Assembly: GCA_964545875.1 (NCBI GenBank)
Contig: CAZJHH010000010.1
Location: 1-64,000, forward strand
Direction: 5' to 3'
From: DAIPKP01 sp964545875
Lineage (GTDB): Bacteria > Synergistota > Synergistia > Synergistales > Aminiphilaceae
Length of the DNA: 64,000 nucleotides
Position 1 is the stretch's first letter, and every line of letters starts with the position of its first letter. The notes under the pieces were generated by a model. That model was not told the origin of the DNA, did not search any database, and was given only the letters and a program-made list of their open reading frames with translations. Shown piece after piece: positions 51,805 to 60,372 of the stretch. The position numbers and the translations under genes are program-made.

Positions 51805-53385
51805 ATGGGAATGAATATGCAAACCAAACTGCGTGATTTTCATCAGGCTCGGTGGGATGAGCCCATCATTTTCGAACTTTCCGCTCCGGGAGAACGGGGC
51901 ATTCTGCTCCCTCCGGTGGAGGAGGAGGTGGCGCGCCGGGGAGCCAAGGGGCTCGAGAAAATTCCCTCCTACCTGAGGCGCACGGCTCCTCCCGCCTTAC
52001 CCGAAATGGGGCAGATGCGGGTGCTCAAGCACTATCTGCGTCTTTCCCAGGAAAATCTGGGGGCGGACCTCAACGTGGATATCGGCCAGGGAACCTGCAC
52101 CATGAAGTACAGTCCCAAGATCAACGAGGTGCTGGCGGCCAACCCCGCTCTCTCGGAACTGCATCCCAAGCAGGATGCATCCACCCTCCAGGGGCTTCTG
52201 GAGATGCTCTACAAAACCGAGCACGCCCTCAAGGAAATTTCCGGCATGGATCGGTTCTCTCTTCAGGCAGGGGGAGGATCTCACGCCATCTACGCCATCG
52301 TCTCCATCATCCGGGCCTGGGTGGATGCCACGGGGCAGAGCGATACCAAGGATGAGATCATTACCACCATTTTCTCTCACCCCTCCAATGCGGCCACGCC
52401 GGTGCTCAAGGGATTCAAGGTCATCAATCTCTATCCCGATGCGGAGGGGCGCCCGGATTTCGAGGCCCTCAAGGCGGCGGTAAATGAGCGCACCGCCGCC
52501 TTGCTTATCACCAATCCCGAGGATGTGGGAATCTACAATCCCCGAATCAAGGAATTCACCGACCTGGTGCATTCCGTGGGAGGACTCTGCAGCTACGACC
52601 AGGCGAATCTCAACGGCATCATGGGGATTACCCGGGCCAAGGAGGCGGGGTTCGATCTCTGTTTCTTCAACCTGCACAAGACCTTCTCGGCTCCCCACGG
52701 ATGCGGCGGCCCCGGAGGAGGCGTTATCGGAGTCACCTCGGAGCTGGCGAAGTTTCTGCCGGTGCCCCTGGTGGAGTTCGATGCCTCCGAAGATCGCTAC
52801 TACCTGAACTACGATCTTCCCGAGAGCATCGGAAAGGTGAAGGATTTTTACGGATCCGTACCGGTGATTCTCAAGGCCTACGCCTGGATTCTCTCCCTCG
52901 GCCAGGAGGGGCTCACCGAGGCCGCCCGGGTGGCGGTGCTGAACAACAACTATATGTTCCGTAAAATCCTGAAAATCCCCGGAGCGGGGGCTCCCTACGC
53001 CGAGGGAGAGCACCGGGTGGAGCAGGTACGTTACAGTTGGCAGAAACTCAAGGATAAGACCGGTATCGGCACCGCGGAAGTGCAGAGCCGCATGTTCGAT
53101 TACGGGGTGCACTACTGGACCAGCCACGAGCCTTTCATCGTTCCGGAACCCTTTACGGTGGAGCCCACGGAATCCTACTCCAAGCAGGAGCTGGATGAAT
53201 TTCTCGCCATTCTGGAGCAGATCGTCAAGGAGGCCCACGAAGATCCGGAGATGCTGCGCCATGCACCCCACAAGAGCACCATCCATCACGTGGATCACGA
53301 TTACCTGGACGATCCCGCCAAATGGGCCATGACCTGGCGGGGGTACAAAAAGAAGTACACCGGCTACTTCGAGCCCAAAAAATAG
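51805..53385 (+). CDS. GcvPB paralog, PLP-dependent glycine dehydrogenase subunit 2-like protein
   Basis: 526 residues, about 34 longer than GcvPB of the first operon, with an extended C-terminus (HHVDHDYLDDPAKWAMTW). The PLP-binding Lys292 is kept in FNLHKTFSAPHGCGGPGGG. Other conserved segments have changed: AAGAHGE to AGGGSHA, DSAHGTNPASA to FSHPSNAATPV, and YDGANANAI to YDQANLNGI. A PLP enzyme acting on an amino acid is therefore secure, glycine decarboxylation is not. It follows its partner by 39 bases. No H- or T-protein is encoded with it. Confidence 0.85.
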   Translation: MGMNMQTKLRDFHQARWDEPIIFELSAPGERGILLPPVEEEVARRGAKGLEKIPSYLRRTAPPALPEMGQMRVLKHYLRLSQENLGADLNVDIGQGTCTMKYSPKINEVLAANPALSELHPKQDASTLQGLLEMLYKTEHALKEISGMDRFSLQAGGGSHAIYAIVSIIRAWVDATGQSDTKDEIITTIFSHPSNAATPVLKGFKVINLYPDAEGRPDFEALKAAVNERTAALLITNPEDVGIYNPRIKEFTDLVHSVGGLCSYDQANLNGIMGITRAKEAGFDLCFFNLHKTFSAPHGCGGPGGGVIGVTSELAKFLPVPLVEFDASEDRYYLNYDLPESIGKVKDFYGSVPVILKAYAWILSLGQEGLTEAARVAVLNNNYMFRKILKIPGAGAPYAEGEHRVEQVRYSWQKLKDKTGIGTAEVQSRMFDYGVHYWTSHEPFIVPEPFTVEPTESYSKQELDEFLAILEQIVKEAHEDPEMLRHAPHKSTIHHVDHDYLDDPAKWAMTWRGYKKKYTGYFEPKK

Positions 53386-53421
53386 CTCGGTTATTCTCGC
53401 AATGCGCTGTGTCCCGTGAAG

Positions 53422-53487
53422 GGGAGCCCGAGTTCCGGTGCTCCCGGCAAGCCTCGGCTGCGCCATGGATGGCGGCGCAGCCGAGGC
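53422..53487 (+). repeat. Two hairpins inside the operon
   Basis: GGGAGC/GCTCCC (53422-53445) is followed by a perfect 14-bp stem GCCTCGGCTGCGCC and complement (53451-53487, 9-base loop). There is no T-run, and the operon continues after it. It may stabilise or process the mRNA or reduce expression of the last two genes. The 210-base gap 53386-53595 holds no gene. Confidence 0.6.
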
Positions 53488-53595
53488 GGCGGGGGAGAGG
53501 AAGCGTGGAGTGGAGAGGGTGCGTATGTGGAGGCTCTCCCCGGAACATCTCATGACACCCCAGTTATAAAATCGCTTTCAAGGGAGGAAGGCCCC

Positions 53596-54729
53596 ATGAA
53601 ACTCGGAGTTATCGTCAATCCCGTGGCGGGCATGGGAGGAGCCGTGGGGCTCAAGGGCACCGATGGACCTCAAATTCTGGAGGAGGCCCGTCGCCGGGGA
53701 GCGGTTCCCCGATCTCCCGAAAGAGCGATGCGGGCCCTGAAAAAACTGCTTTTCCTTCGGGAGAGTCTCGAAATTTTTACCTGTCCCGGAGCCATGGGGG
53801 AGGAGGAACTTCGGAAGTGCGGCTTTGTTCCGCAGGTTTTCCATGGCGGAGCTTGGGGAAATTCGGAAGCCGAAGCCGGATTTTCCCGGGAGCATACTCT
53901 TCGGGGAGCGAGGCGCATGCGGGATATGGGAGTGGATCTGCTTCTCTTTGCGGGAGGGGACGGCACCGCCCGGGATATCTGTGAGGCCCTGGGGGAGTCG
54001 CTTCCGGTTCTCGGCATTCCTGCGGGGGTAAAGATTCACTCTCCCGTGTACGCCACCTCTCCGGAATCGGCAGGGGAGCTTGCGGCAAGCTATCTTTCGG
54101 GTTCCCGGATTCCCGAAAAAATTGCGGAGGTCCGGGATATCGACGAAGAAGCCTTCCGCCGGGGAAAGGTGCAGACCCGGCTCTATGGGTATCTGCGGAT
54201 TCCCTTCGAACGCCGCCGGGTGCAGGGGCTCAAATCCGGAAGCCCTGTCTCGGACAAGGTAGCCCAGGAGGCCATCGGGGCGGCGGTGGCGGAGGGAATG
54301 GAGCCCGGAATTTGCTACGTCCTCGGCCCCGGTACCACCATTCGGGAAGTGGCGAAGGCCCTGGGGCTTCCCAAGAGCCTTCTCGGAGTGGATCTGGTGC
54401 GAGACGGAAAGCTTTTGGGAAAGGATCTCGGAGCGGAGGAGCTCCAAGCTCTGGCGGAGGAGAACCCTGTTCGGGTGGTGGTAACTCCCATCGGCGGCCA
54501 GGGATATATCCTGGGCCGGGGAAATCAGCAGATCGGTCCCGGCATCCTCCGCCGCTGCGGCCGAAAGGGGCTCATGGTGCTCTGCGCTCCCGAAAAGCTC
54601 CGGGCCCTGGAAGGAGAACCTCTGCGGGTGGATACGGGGGATCCCGAGCTGGATCGGGAGTTCGAAGGATATGTCCGGGTTCGCACGGGATATTCTCAGG
54701 AGAGCATGTACCCTCTCAAGGCTCTTTGA
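53596..54729 (+). CDS. AcoX/COG3199-type NAD-kinase-fold protein
   Basis: 377 residues. The N-terminus LGVIVNPVAGMGG and the GGDGT motif at residues 120-124 (LLFAGGDGTARDICE) are those of the ATP-NAD kinase superfamily; the whole belongs to COG3199, which includes AcoX of acetoin clusters. The activity of this family is not settled; NADP formation or binding of a phosphorylated ligand are options. AAGGGAGGAAGG precedes the ATG. In this operon it may supply NADP(H) or have a housekeeping role for the two SDRs. Confidence 0.85.
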   Translation: MKLGVIVNPVAGMGGAVGLKGTDGPQILEEARRRGAVPRSPERAMRALKKLLFLRESLEIFTCPGAMGEEELRKCGFVPQVFHGGAWGNSEAEAGFSREHTLRGARRMRDMGVDLLLFAGGDGTARDICEALGESLPVLGIPAGVKIHSPVYATSPESAGELAASYLSGSRIPEKIAEVRDIDEEAFRRGKVQTRLYGYLRIPFERRRVQGLKSGSPVSDKVAQEAIGAAVAEGMEPGICYVLGPGTTIREVAKALGLPKSLLGVDLVRDGKLLGKDLGAEELQALAEENPVRVVVTPIGGQGYILGRGNQQIGPGILRRCGRKGLMVLCAPEKLRALEGEPLRVDTGDPELDREFEGYVRVRTGYSQESMYPLKAL

Positions 54730-54879
54730 GATCTGCTGCAGCGCAGGGGACTCTTCTCCAAGAAGGATCGACGTGAAGGGAGGTGATGCGGGAGAAAGAG
54801 CCGAGGGAACGGAGGTGCGGATAGGGGTTTGTTTTTCGGCAGCAGTACGGATGTGCAGGACGAAGGAGGACGGGTTCTT

Positions 54880-56325
54880 ATGGCTCTATTGAAACTGGCT
54901 CCCATCGCGGTACTGGCGGGGCTCATGCTGAGCGGCATGGATATTTTATTGGCGGCTCCCCTTGCCACCATCACCGCGGTGGCTCTTGCCATGATTCTCG
55001 ACAGGTATCGTTTTCAAGAGGTTTTCGACGCGGCCCTGGACAACGTAAAACACTTCATCATCGTATTTTTCATTCTCATGGCCGCCTACGCTCTGGCGGA
55101 GGCCTTCATGGCCACCGGCGTGGGAGCCTCCATCATCATCATGTCTCTCAAGCTCGGCATTTCGGGAAAAACCGTGGCGGTTATCGGCCTCTTCGCCACA
55201 GCGGTGCTTTCCATTGCCACGGGCACTTCCTGGGGAACCTTCGCGGCCTGTGCCCCGGTCTTTCTCTGGCTCAGCCACATCGTGGGGGGAAGTCCCGTTC
55301 TTACCGTGGCCGCAGTGGCGGGAGGCTCCTGTTTCGGAGATAACATCGGTCTCATTTCGGATACCACAGTGGTAAGCTCGGGAATGCAGGAAGTGGAAAT
55401 CATTCATCGGGTACGCCATCAGGGGGTATGGTCCTTCCTCTGCCTCTTCATTTCGGCGGGGATTTTTTATTTTGCGGGCACCAGCATGGGATTGGGAAGC
55501 GAAGCGGGGAACGCCGCCGCCGCCATCGATGCCATTCCTCCCGAGGTTTGGGCGAGCCTGGAGGAGAAACGGGCATCTGCAGTAACCCTGTTGGAACAGG
55601 TGCGATCGGGGGTTCCCCTCTACATGATTATACCGCTTCTTGTGGTTTTGGGCATGGCGGTATCCGGAATTTCCACTCTTCTCTGTCTGGGGGCGGGTAT
55701 CGTGGCCGCTCTGATCTTCGGTCTGGTGGCGGGCACCGTATCTTCGGTGATGGAATTTCTCGACCTCATCTACACGGGCTTCTCCGATGCGGGAAGCTGG
55801 TCCATCGTTATGATGATGTGGGTGGGTGCCTTTGGAGGGGTGATGCGGCTCATGAAGGCCTTCGATCCCATTGCTCGGGGAGTTCTCAAGATGGTGCGCA
55901 ACGTGCGGCAGCTTATTTTCAGCAATGGCATCATGTGCCTCATCGGCAACGCTGCCCTGGGGGATGAAATGGCCCAGATCGTTACCATAGGGCCCATCAT
56001 CAAGGAGATGACCGACGAAAACGTGGAGGCCAGCGAGAAGGACATGTATACCCTTCGGCTTCGCAATGCCACCCTTTCGGATGCCTTCGGAGTGCTGGGC
56101 TCTCAGCTCATTCCCTGGCACTGTTACATCGTCTTCTTCGTGGGCATCGCCTATGCGGTGTATCCTCTCCATCACTTCGTTCCTCTGGATCTCATCAGGT
56201 TCAATTTCATGGCCTTCGTAGCGGTGGGATCCATGCTGGTGCTCACCTTTACCGGGTGGGATCGCTTTATCCCCCTCTTGAAGATTCCTTCGGAACCCGA
56301 TGTGAGGCTCAAAAAGCGGGGATAA
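54880..56325 (+). CDS. NhaC-family Na+/H+ (or Na+/solute) antiporter
   Basis: 481 residues with about twelve membrane helices. Family marks are ATGTSWGTFA and GGSCFGDNIGLISDTT; the second half repeats the fold (FSDAGSWSIVMMMW, LIGNAALGDEMAQI). NhaC-family members include Na+/H+ antiporters and Na+-coupled malate/lactate exchangers, so in this operon it could export or exchange a product. The start at 54880 is set by AAGGAGG; upstream frame residues are not membrane-like. Last gene of the operon. Confidence 0.88.
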   Translation: MALLKLAPIAVLAGLMLSGMDILLAAPLATITAVALAMILDRYRFQEVFDAALDNVKHFIIVFFILMAAYALAEAFMATGVGASIIIMSLKLGISGKTVAVIGLFATAVLSIATGTSWGTFAACAPVFLWLSHIVGGSPVLTVAAVAGGSCFGDNIGLISDTTVVSSGMQEVEIIHRVRHQGVWSFLCLFISAGIFYFAGTSMGLGSEAGNAAAAIDAIPPEVWASLEEKRASAVTLLEQVRSGVPLYMIIPLLVVLGMAVSGISTLLCLGAGIVAALIFGLVAGTVSSVMEFLDLIYTGFSDAGSWSIVMMMWVGAFGGVMRLMKAFDPIARGVLKMVRNVRQLIFSNGIMCLIGNAALGDEMAQIVTIGPIIKEMTDENVEASEKDMYTLRLRNATLSDAFGVLGSQLIPWHCYIVFFVGIAYAVYPLHHFVPLDLIRFNFMAFVAVGSMLVLTFTGWDRFIPLLKIPSEPDVRLKKRG

Positions 56326-56343
56326 TTCAAAGGTATTTTTTAA

Positions 56344-56407
56344 GGGATAGCGAAAAGGAGGAGAGAAGACTCTCCTCCTTTTCGCTATCCCGAAGAGTCG
56401 CTTTTTT
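56344..56407 (+). terminator. Terminator of the P-protein-paralog operon
   Basis: A 21-bp perfect stem (56344-56364 with 56371-56391), the longest in the window, loop GAAGAC, with a T-run ten bases further on (56402-56407). Confidence 0.85.
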
Positions 56408-56432
56408 CTGACGAATCATTGCCGGTACGTCA

Positions 56433-56461
56433 TTGACACTGCTTGAGAGCTTGGATACACT
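56433..56461 (+). promoter_or_regulatory. Promoter of the mglBAC operon
   Basis: Consensus -35 TTGACA (56433-56438), 17-base spacer, -10 TACACT (56456-56461). A small GGGG/CCCC palindrome follows at about 56466-56481, possibly an operator. Confidence 0.75.
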
Positions 56462-56544
56462 TAACGGGGGTTGACTATCCCCGAAGGTATGTACGGTTTT
56501 TTTCGAGAGGAAGCATCAAAAATTTTTTATGGGAGGTTCATGGA

Positions 56545-57555
56545 ATGAAAAAGAAAGTTGCTTTGGCGGTGCTTTTCGGGGTTTGCGGCGTGTTTCTTTT
56601 GGGAAGCGGCGTGTTTGCGGCGAGCAAGATAGAAATCGGCTGCGCCATCTACAAGTTTGACGATACCTTTATGACCGGAGTACGGAACGCCATTGCCGAG
56701 GCCGCCAAGGACAAGGCCAAGGTGGATATCGTGGACAGCCAGAACTCCCAGTCTACCCAGAACGATCGGGTGGATATGTTCATTACCAAGAGAATGAATG
56801 CCCTGGCCATCAACCCCGTGGATCGCACCGCCGCAGGGGTTATCGTGGAAAAAGCCGAAAAGGCGAACATCCCCGTGGTGTTCTTCAACAAAGAACCTCT
56901 TCCCGAGGATATGCAGAAGTGGGACAAGGTCTACTACGTGGGAGCCCGGGCGGAGGAGTCCGGCACCATGTCCGGTCAGATCATCGTGGATTACTGGAAG
57001 AGCCATCCCGAAGCGGACAAAAACGGGGACGGGGTGCTTCAGTACATCATGATCAAGGGAGAGCCGGGACATCAGGATGCGGAACTGCGCACGGAATTCT
57101 CCATCAAGGCGGTGACGGATGCGGGTATTCCCGTGGAGAAACTTGCGGAGGATACGGGATTCTGGAACCGGGTACAGGGTCAGGAAAAGATGGCGGCCTT
57201 CCTGGCGGCCCACGGAGACAAGATCGAAGCGGTATTTGCCAATAACGACGACATGGCCCTCGGAGCCATCGAAGCTCTCAAGGCTGGGGGGTATTTCAAG
57301 GACGGCAGGTTTATGCCCGTGGTGGGCGTGGATGCCACGGCTCCCGCCATCCAGGCCCTCGAAGACGGCACGCTTCTCGGAACGGTACTGAACGATGCCA
57401 TCAACCAGGGACAGGCTACCTTCAATCTCGCCTTTCTGCTGGCCCAGGGAGAGACTCCCACGTCGGAAAACTCGGGGTACGAAATTTCTGACGGCAAGTA
57501 TGTCTGGGTTCCCTATCGCAAGGTGACTCTCGAAAACGTGGAAGAGTTCAAATAA
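56545..57555 (+). CDS. mglB: Galactose/glucose-type ABC transporter substrate-binding protein
   Basis: 336 residues with a signal peptide (VALAVLFGVCGVFLLGSGVFA). It is a type I periplasmic sugar-binding protein close to MglB: NPVDRTAAGVIVEKA, FFNKEPL, NNDDMALGAIEAL and VGVDATAPAIQALEDGTLLGTVLNDAINQGQATF. This last region closely follows MglB of enteric bacteria, so galactose or a related hexose is the likely ligand; the galactokinase gene at the window's end agrees. GGGAGG precedes the ATG at 56545. Confidence 0.9.
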   Translation: MKKKVALAVLFGVCGVFLLGSGVFAASKIEIGCAIYKFDDTFMTGVRNAIAEAAKDKAKVDIVDSQNSQSTQNDRVDMFITKRMNALAINPVDRTAAGVIVEKAEKANIPVVFFNKEPLPEDMQKWDKVYYVGARAEESGTMSGQIIVDYWKSHPEADKNGDGVLQYIMIKGEPGHQDAELRTEFSIKAVTDAGIPVEKLAEDTGFWNRVQGQEKMAAFLAAHGDKIEAVFANNDDMALGAIEALKAGGYFKDGRFMPVVGVDATAPAIQALEDGTLLGTVLNDAINQGQATFNLAFLLAQGETPTSENSGYEISDGKYVWVPYRKVTLENVEEFK

Positions 57556-57656
57556 GTTTTTTCGCCGAATGGATCGGGGAGGGGGGCATTGCTCCCCTCC
57601 CTTTGCATACCCTTTCCGAAATGCCGGTACGGGGAAAGCGCGGGGGAAGGATGTTC

Positions 57657-59180
57657 ATGGAAAAAAACGATCATTTTGCATTGGAAATGCGGCATATCTC
57701 GAAAGCCTTTCCCGGAGTGCAGGCTCTTCAGGACGTGAGCCTGGAAGTGCGTCCGGGAACGGTGCATGCTCTGATGGGGGAGAATGGTGCGGGCAAGTCC
57801 ACCCTGGTGAAGTGTCTTTTCGGTCTGTACCTTCAGGATGAGGGAGAGATTCTCCTCCAGGGCGAGCCCGTTAGCATATCCAGCTCCCGGGAAGCTCTGG
57901 ATTTTGGAATTTCCATGATCCACCAGGAGCTGCACCCTATTCCGGACCGGTCGGTGATGGAAAACGTCTGGCTTGGCCGGGCCCCTCTTCAGAGGTTGGG
58001 GAAGTTCAGTTTCCTGGATCGAAAGGCCATGAGGGAGAAGACCGAAAGGCTCTTCGAGGATTTGAATCTGGATATCAACCCCCGGAGCCTCGTGCGGGAT
58101 CTCTCGGTCTCCAAGGTGCAGTCCATGGAAATCGCCAAGGCGGTTTCCTACAACGCCCGGATCATCGTGATGGACGAGCCCTCTTCCTCTCTTACCGGAC
58201 ACGAGGTGCAGCATCTTTTTGGCATTATCCGGGATCTCAAAAGCCGGGGAATTTCCGTCATCTACATTTCTCACAAGATGGAGGAAATTCTCGAAATCGC
58301 GGATGACGTGACCATCATGCGGGATGGCAGAAAAGTGGGCACCTGGCCTGCGGAGGAGCTCACCACGGACCTCATCATCTCCCGCATGGTGGGAAGGGAA
58401 ATGACGAACCGCTTTCCCCCCCGGAAGAACGAGCCCGAAGAGGATACGGTGCTGGAAGTACGGGAGTACACGTCGCCTTTTCCCAAATCCTTTCAAGACG
58501 TGTCCTTTTCTCTGCGCAAGGGAGAGATCCTCGGTGTGGGAGGGCTTGTGGGAGCTCAGCGTACCGAGGTTATGGAGGCTCTCTTCGGCCTCCGTTCGGT
58601 GACGTCGGGGAAGGTGCTGCTTCACGGCAGGGAAGTGGATCTGTCCTCTCCCATCAAGGCAAAGAGGTACAAAATGGCCTTTCTTACGGAAGAGCGCCGG
58701 GCCACGGGAATTTTTCCGGTGCTCTCGGTGCAGTTCAATCTTCTGGCGGCCCATCTGGCTTCCTACGTGGGTTCCGGAAGGCTCCTCAACCAGCGCTCCA
58801 TGCGCAAGGACGCCCGGGAAGGAATCGAACGGCTTTCGGTGAAAACCCCTTCGCCTCGGGAATTGATCCGCAACCTCTCCGGGGGAAACCAGCAGAAGGT
58901 GCTCCTTGCCCGATGGCTTCTCACGAATCCGGAAATTCTCATTCTCGATGAACCTACCCGGGGAATCGATGTGGGGGCCAAGTACGAAATCTATACCATC
59001 ATGGCGGATCTCGCAAGCCAGGGAAAGAGCATCGTCATGATCTCTTCGGAAATGCCGGAGCTCCTGGGAATGACGGATCGTATTCTCGTCATGAGCCAGG
59101 GGCGCCTTGCGGGGATTGTGAATACTTCGGAAACCACGGAAGAAGAGATTATGCGGCTGGCCACCAAATATGTGGCCTAG
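57657..59180 (+). CDS. mglA: Sugar ABC transporter ATP-binding protein (two ATPase domains)
   Basis: 507 residues, two fused ABC domains as in MglA/RbsA. The first Walker A is GENGAGKST (residues 41-49), with DEPSSSL as Walker B; the second domain has LSGGNQQKVLLARWL and DEPTRGIDVGAK. As usual in this family the second Walker A is degenerate. Start: ATG at 57657 with GGAAGG 6 bases before it; the ATG at 57651 is also possible. Confidence 0.92.
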   Translation: MEKNDHFALEMRHISKAFPGVQALQDVSLEVRPGTVHALMGENGAGKSTLVKCLFGLYLQDEGEILLQGEPVSISSSREALDFGISMIHQELHPIPDRSVMENVWLGRAPLQRLGKFSFLDRKAMREKTERLFEDLNLDINPRSLVRDLSVSKVQSMEIAKAVSYNARIIVMDEPSSSLTGHEVQHLFGIIRDLKSRGISVIYISHKMEEILEIADDVTIMRDGRKVGTWPAEELTTDLIISRMVGREMTNRFPPRKNEPEEDTVLEVREYTSPFPKSFQDVSFSLRKGEILGVGGLVGAQRTEVMEALFGLRSVTSGKVLLHGREVDLSSPIKAKRYKMAFLTEERRATGIFPVLSVQFNLLAAHLASYVGSGRLLNQRSMRKDAREGIERLSVKTPSPRELIRNLSGGNQQKVLLARWLLTNPEILILDEPTRGIDVGAKYEIYTIMADLASQGKSIVMISSEMPELLGMTDRILVMSQGRLAGIVNTSETTEEEIMRLATKYVA

Positions 59181-59207
59181 GGTGGACGAGGAAGGAAAGG
59201 GTTGATT

Positions 59208-60218
59208 ATGGAATCAAAACGGAGTGTTATCGGGTCTTCGCTGCATTTTCTTTCACAGCATGCCATTTTTGTGGTTCTCGTGGCGCTGGTGCTTATCATT
59301 GCCATGGTGGATCCCCGGTTTTTATCCTTTTCCATTTTACGGGATGTGCTCATGCAGAGTTCCACCAGGGCCATCATGGCTCTGGGGGTGGCCTTCATTC
59401 TCATCACCGGTGGGGTGGACCTTTCTTCGGGGCGCATGGTGGGGTTTGCGGCGGTCATTTCCGCCTCCATGCTTCAGATTCCCGAGTATGCCCGGCGTTT
59501 CTATCCCGAGCTTCCCCATCTGCCGGTGCTGCTTCCCATTCTTCTGGCGGTTATGGCCTGTATGCTCTTCGGCATACTCAACGGCATTATTGTGGCCAAG
59601 CTCCATGTCCCTCCTTTCATTACGACTTTGGGGACCATGGTTATGGTGTACGGCATCAATTCCATCTATTTCGATATGGCTCCCAACAACTCCCAGCCCA
59701 TCGGAGGGCTTCGGCCGGACTTCACCGCCCTGGGTTCGGGGCGCCTTTTCAACATGCCGGTGATTATTCTCATTGCCCTGATAGTGGCGGTGGCGGTGTG
59801 GATTCTCTTCAACAAAACCCAGCTCGGCATGAACATGTACGCCATCGGGGGCAACCGGGAGGCCGCCATCGTTTCGGGGGTGAACGTCATCCTCACCCTC
59901 ATTCTTCTCTACGCCATCGCAGGGGCTCTCTACGGAGTGGCGGGGGTGCTCGAGGCGGCCCGTACGGGAGGAGCCACCAACAACTACGGAAACATGTACG
60001 AGCTTGATGCCATCGCGGCCTGCGTGGTGGGAGGGGTCTCCACCACCGGAGGGGTGGGAACCGTTCCCGGGGTACTTGCGGGGGTGCTTATCTTCGGGGT
60101 TATCAACTACGGCCTTACTTTCATCGGAGTGAACCCCTACTGGCAGCTTATCGTGAAGGGGCTCATCATCGTGGCGGCGGTTTCCTTCGATATCCGCAAG
60201 TACATCGCCAAAAGATAA
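59208..60218 (+). CDS. mglC: Sugar ABC transporter permease
   Basis: 336 residues, nine or ten membrane helices, BPD_transp_2 family. Marks: GGVDLSSGRMVGFAAVI, NGIIVAKLHVPPFITTLGTM, AIGGNREAA and a final GVNPYWQLIVKGLIIVAAV. The stretch IYFDMAPNNSQPIGGLRPDF is of the galactoside type. The start is the ATG at 59208. Together with MglA and MglB it forms a hexose importer. Confidence 0.92.
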   Translation: MESKRSVIGSSLHFLSQHAIFVVLVALVLIIAMVDPRFLSFSILRDVLMQSSTRAIMALGVAFILITGGVDLSSGRMVGFAAVISASMLQIPEYARRFYPELPHLPVLLPILLAVMACMLFGILNGIIVAKLHVPPFITTLGTMVMVYGINSIYFDMAPNNSQPIGGLRPDFTALGSGRLFNMPVIILIALIVAVAVWILFNKTQLGMNMYAIGGNREAAIVSGVNVILTLILLYAIAGALYGVAGVLEAARTGGATNNYGNMYELDAIAACVVGGVSTTGGVGTVPGVLAGVLIFGVINYGLTFIGVNPYWQLIVKGLIIVAAVSFDIRKYIAKR

Positions 60219-60248
60219 ATTTTTCGCTTTTTTGCCGAGAATATCTAC

Positions 60249-60290
60249 GAAGCTCCCCGAACCGTTGAACAATTGTCGGGGAGCTTCTTT
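60249..60290 (+). terminator. Terminator of the mgl operon
   Basis: 12-bp perfect stem (GAAGCTCCCCGA and complement) with a 15-base loop and a following TTT run. Confidence 0.85.
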
Positions 60291-60295
60291 ATTCA

Positions 60296-60324
60296 TTGTT
60301 TTTCGAGCTTTTTTCCACTACACT
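60296..60324 (+). promoter_or_regulatory. Possible promoter of the adenine deaminase-permease pair
   Basis: -35 TTGTTT (60296-60301, weak), 17-base spacer, -10 TACACT (60319-60324). I see no purine riboswitch in the 48-base leader. Confidence 0.45.
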
Positions 60325-60372
60325 TTACCCGGAAGAAGTTCTCGCATGCTCCAGTAAAGGAGGGATCGTTCG

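Noticed and set aside
49438..51843. An 801-codon minus-strand open frame opposite the SDR2 and GcvPA-paralog genes
   Set aside because: Same reason: a shadow of strong plus-strand genes with clear motifs and ribosome sites.
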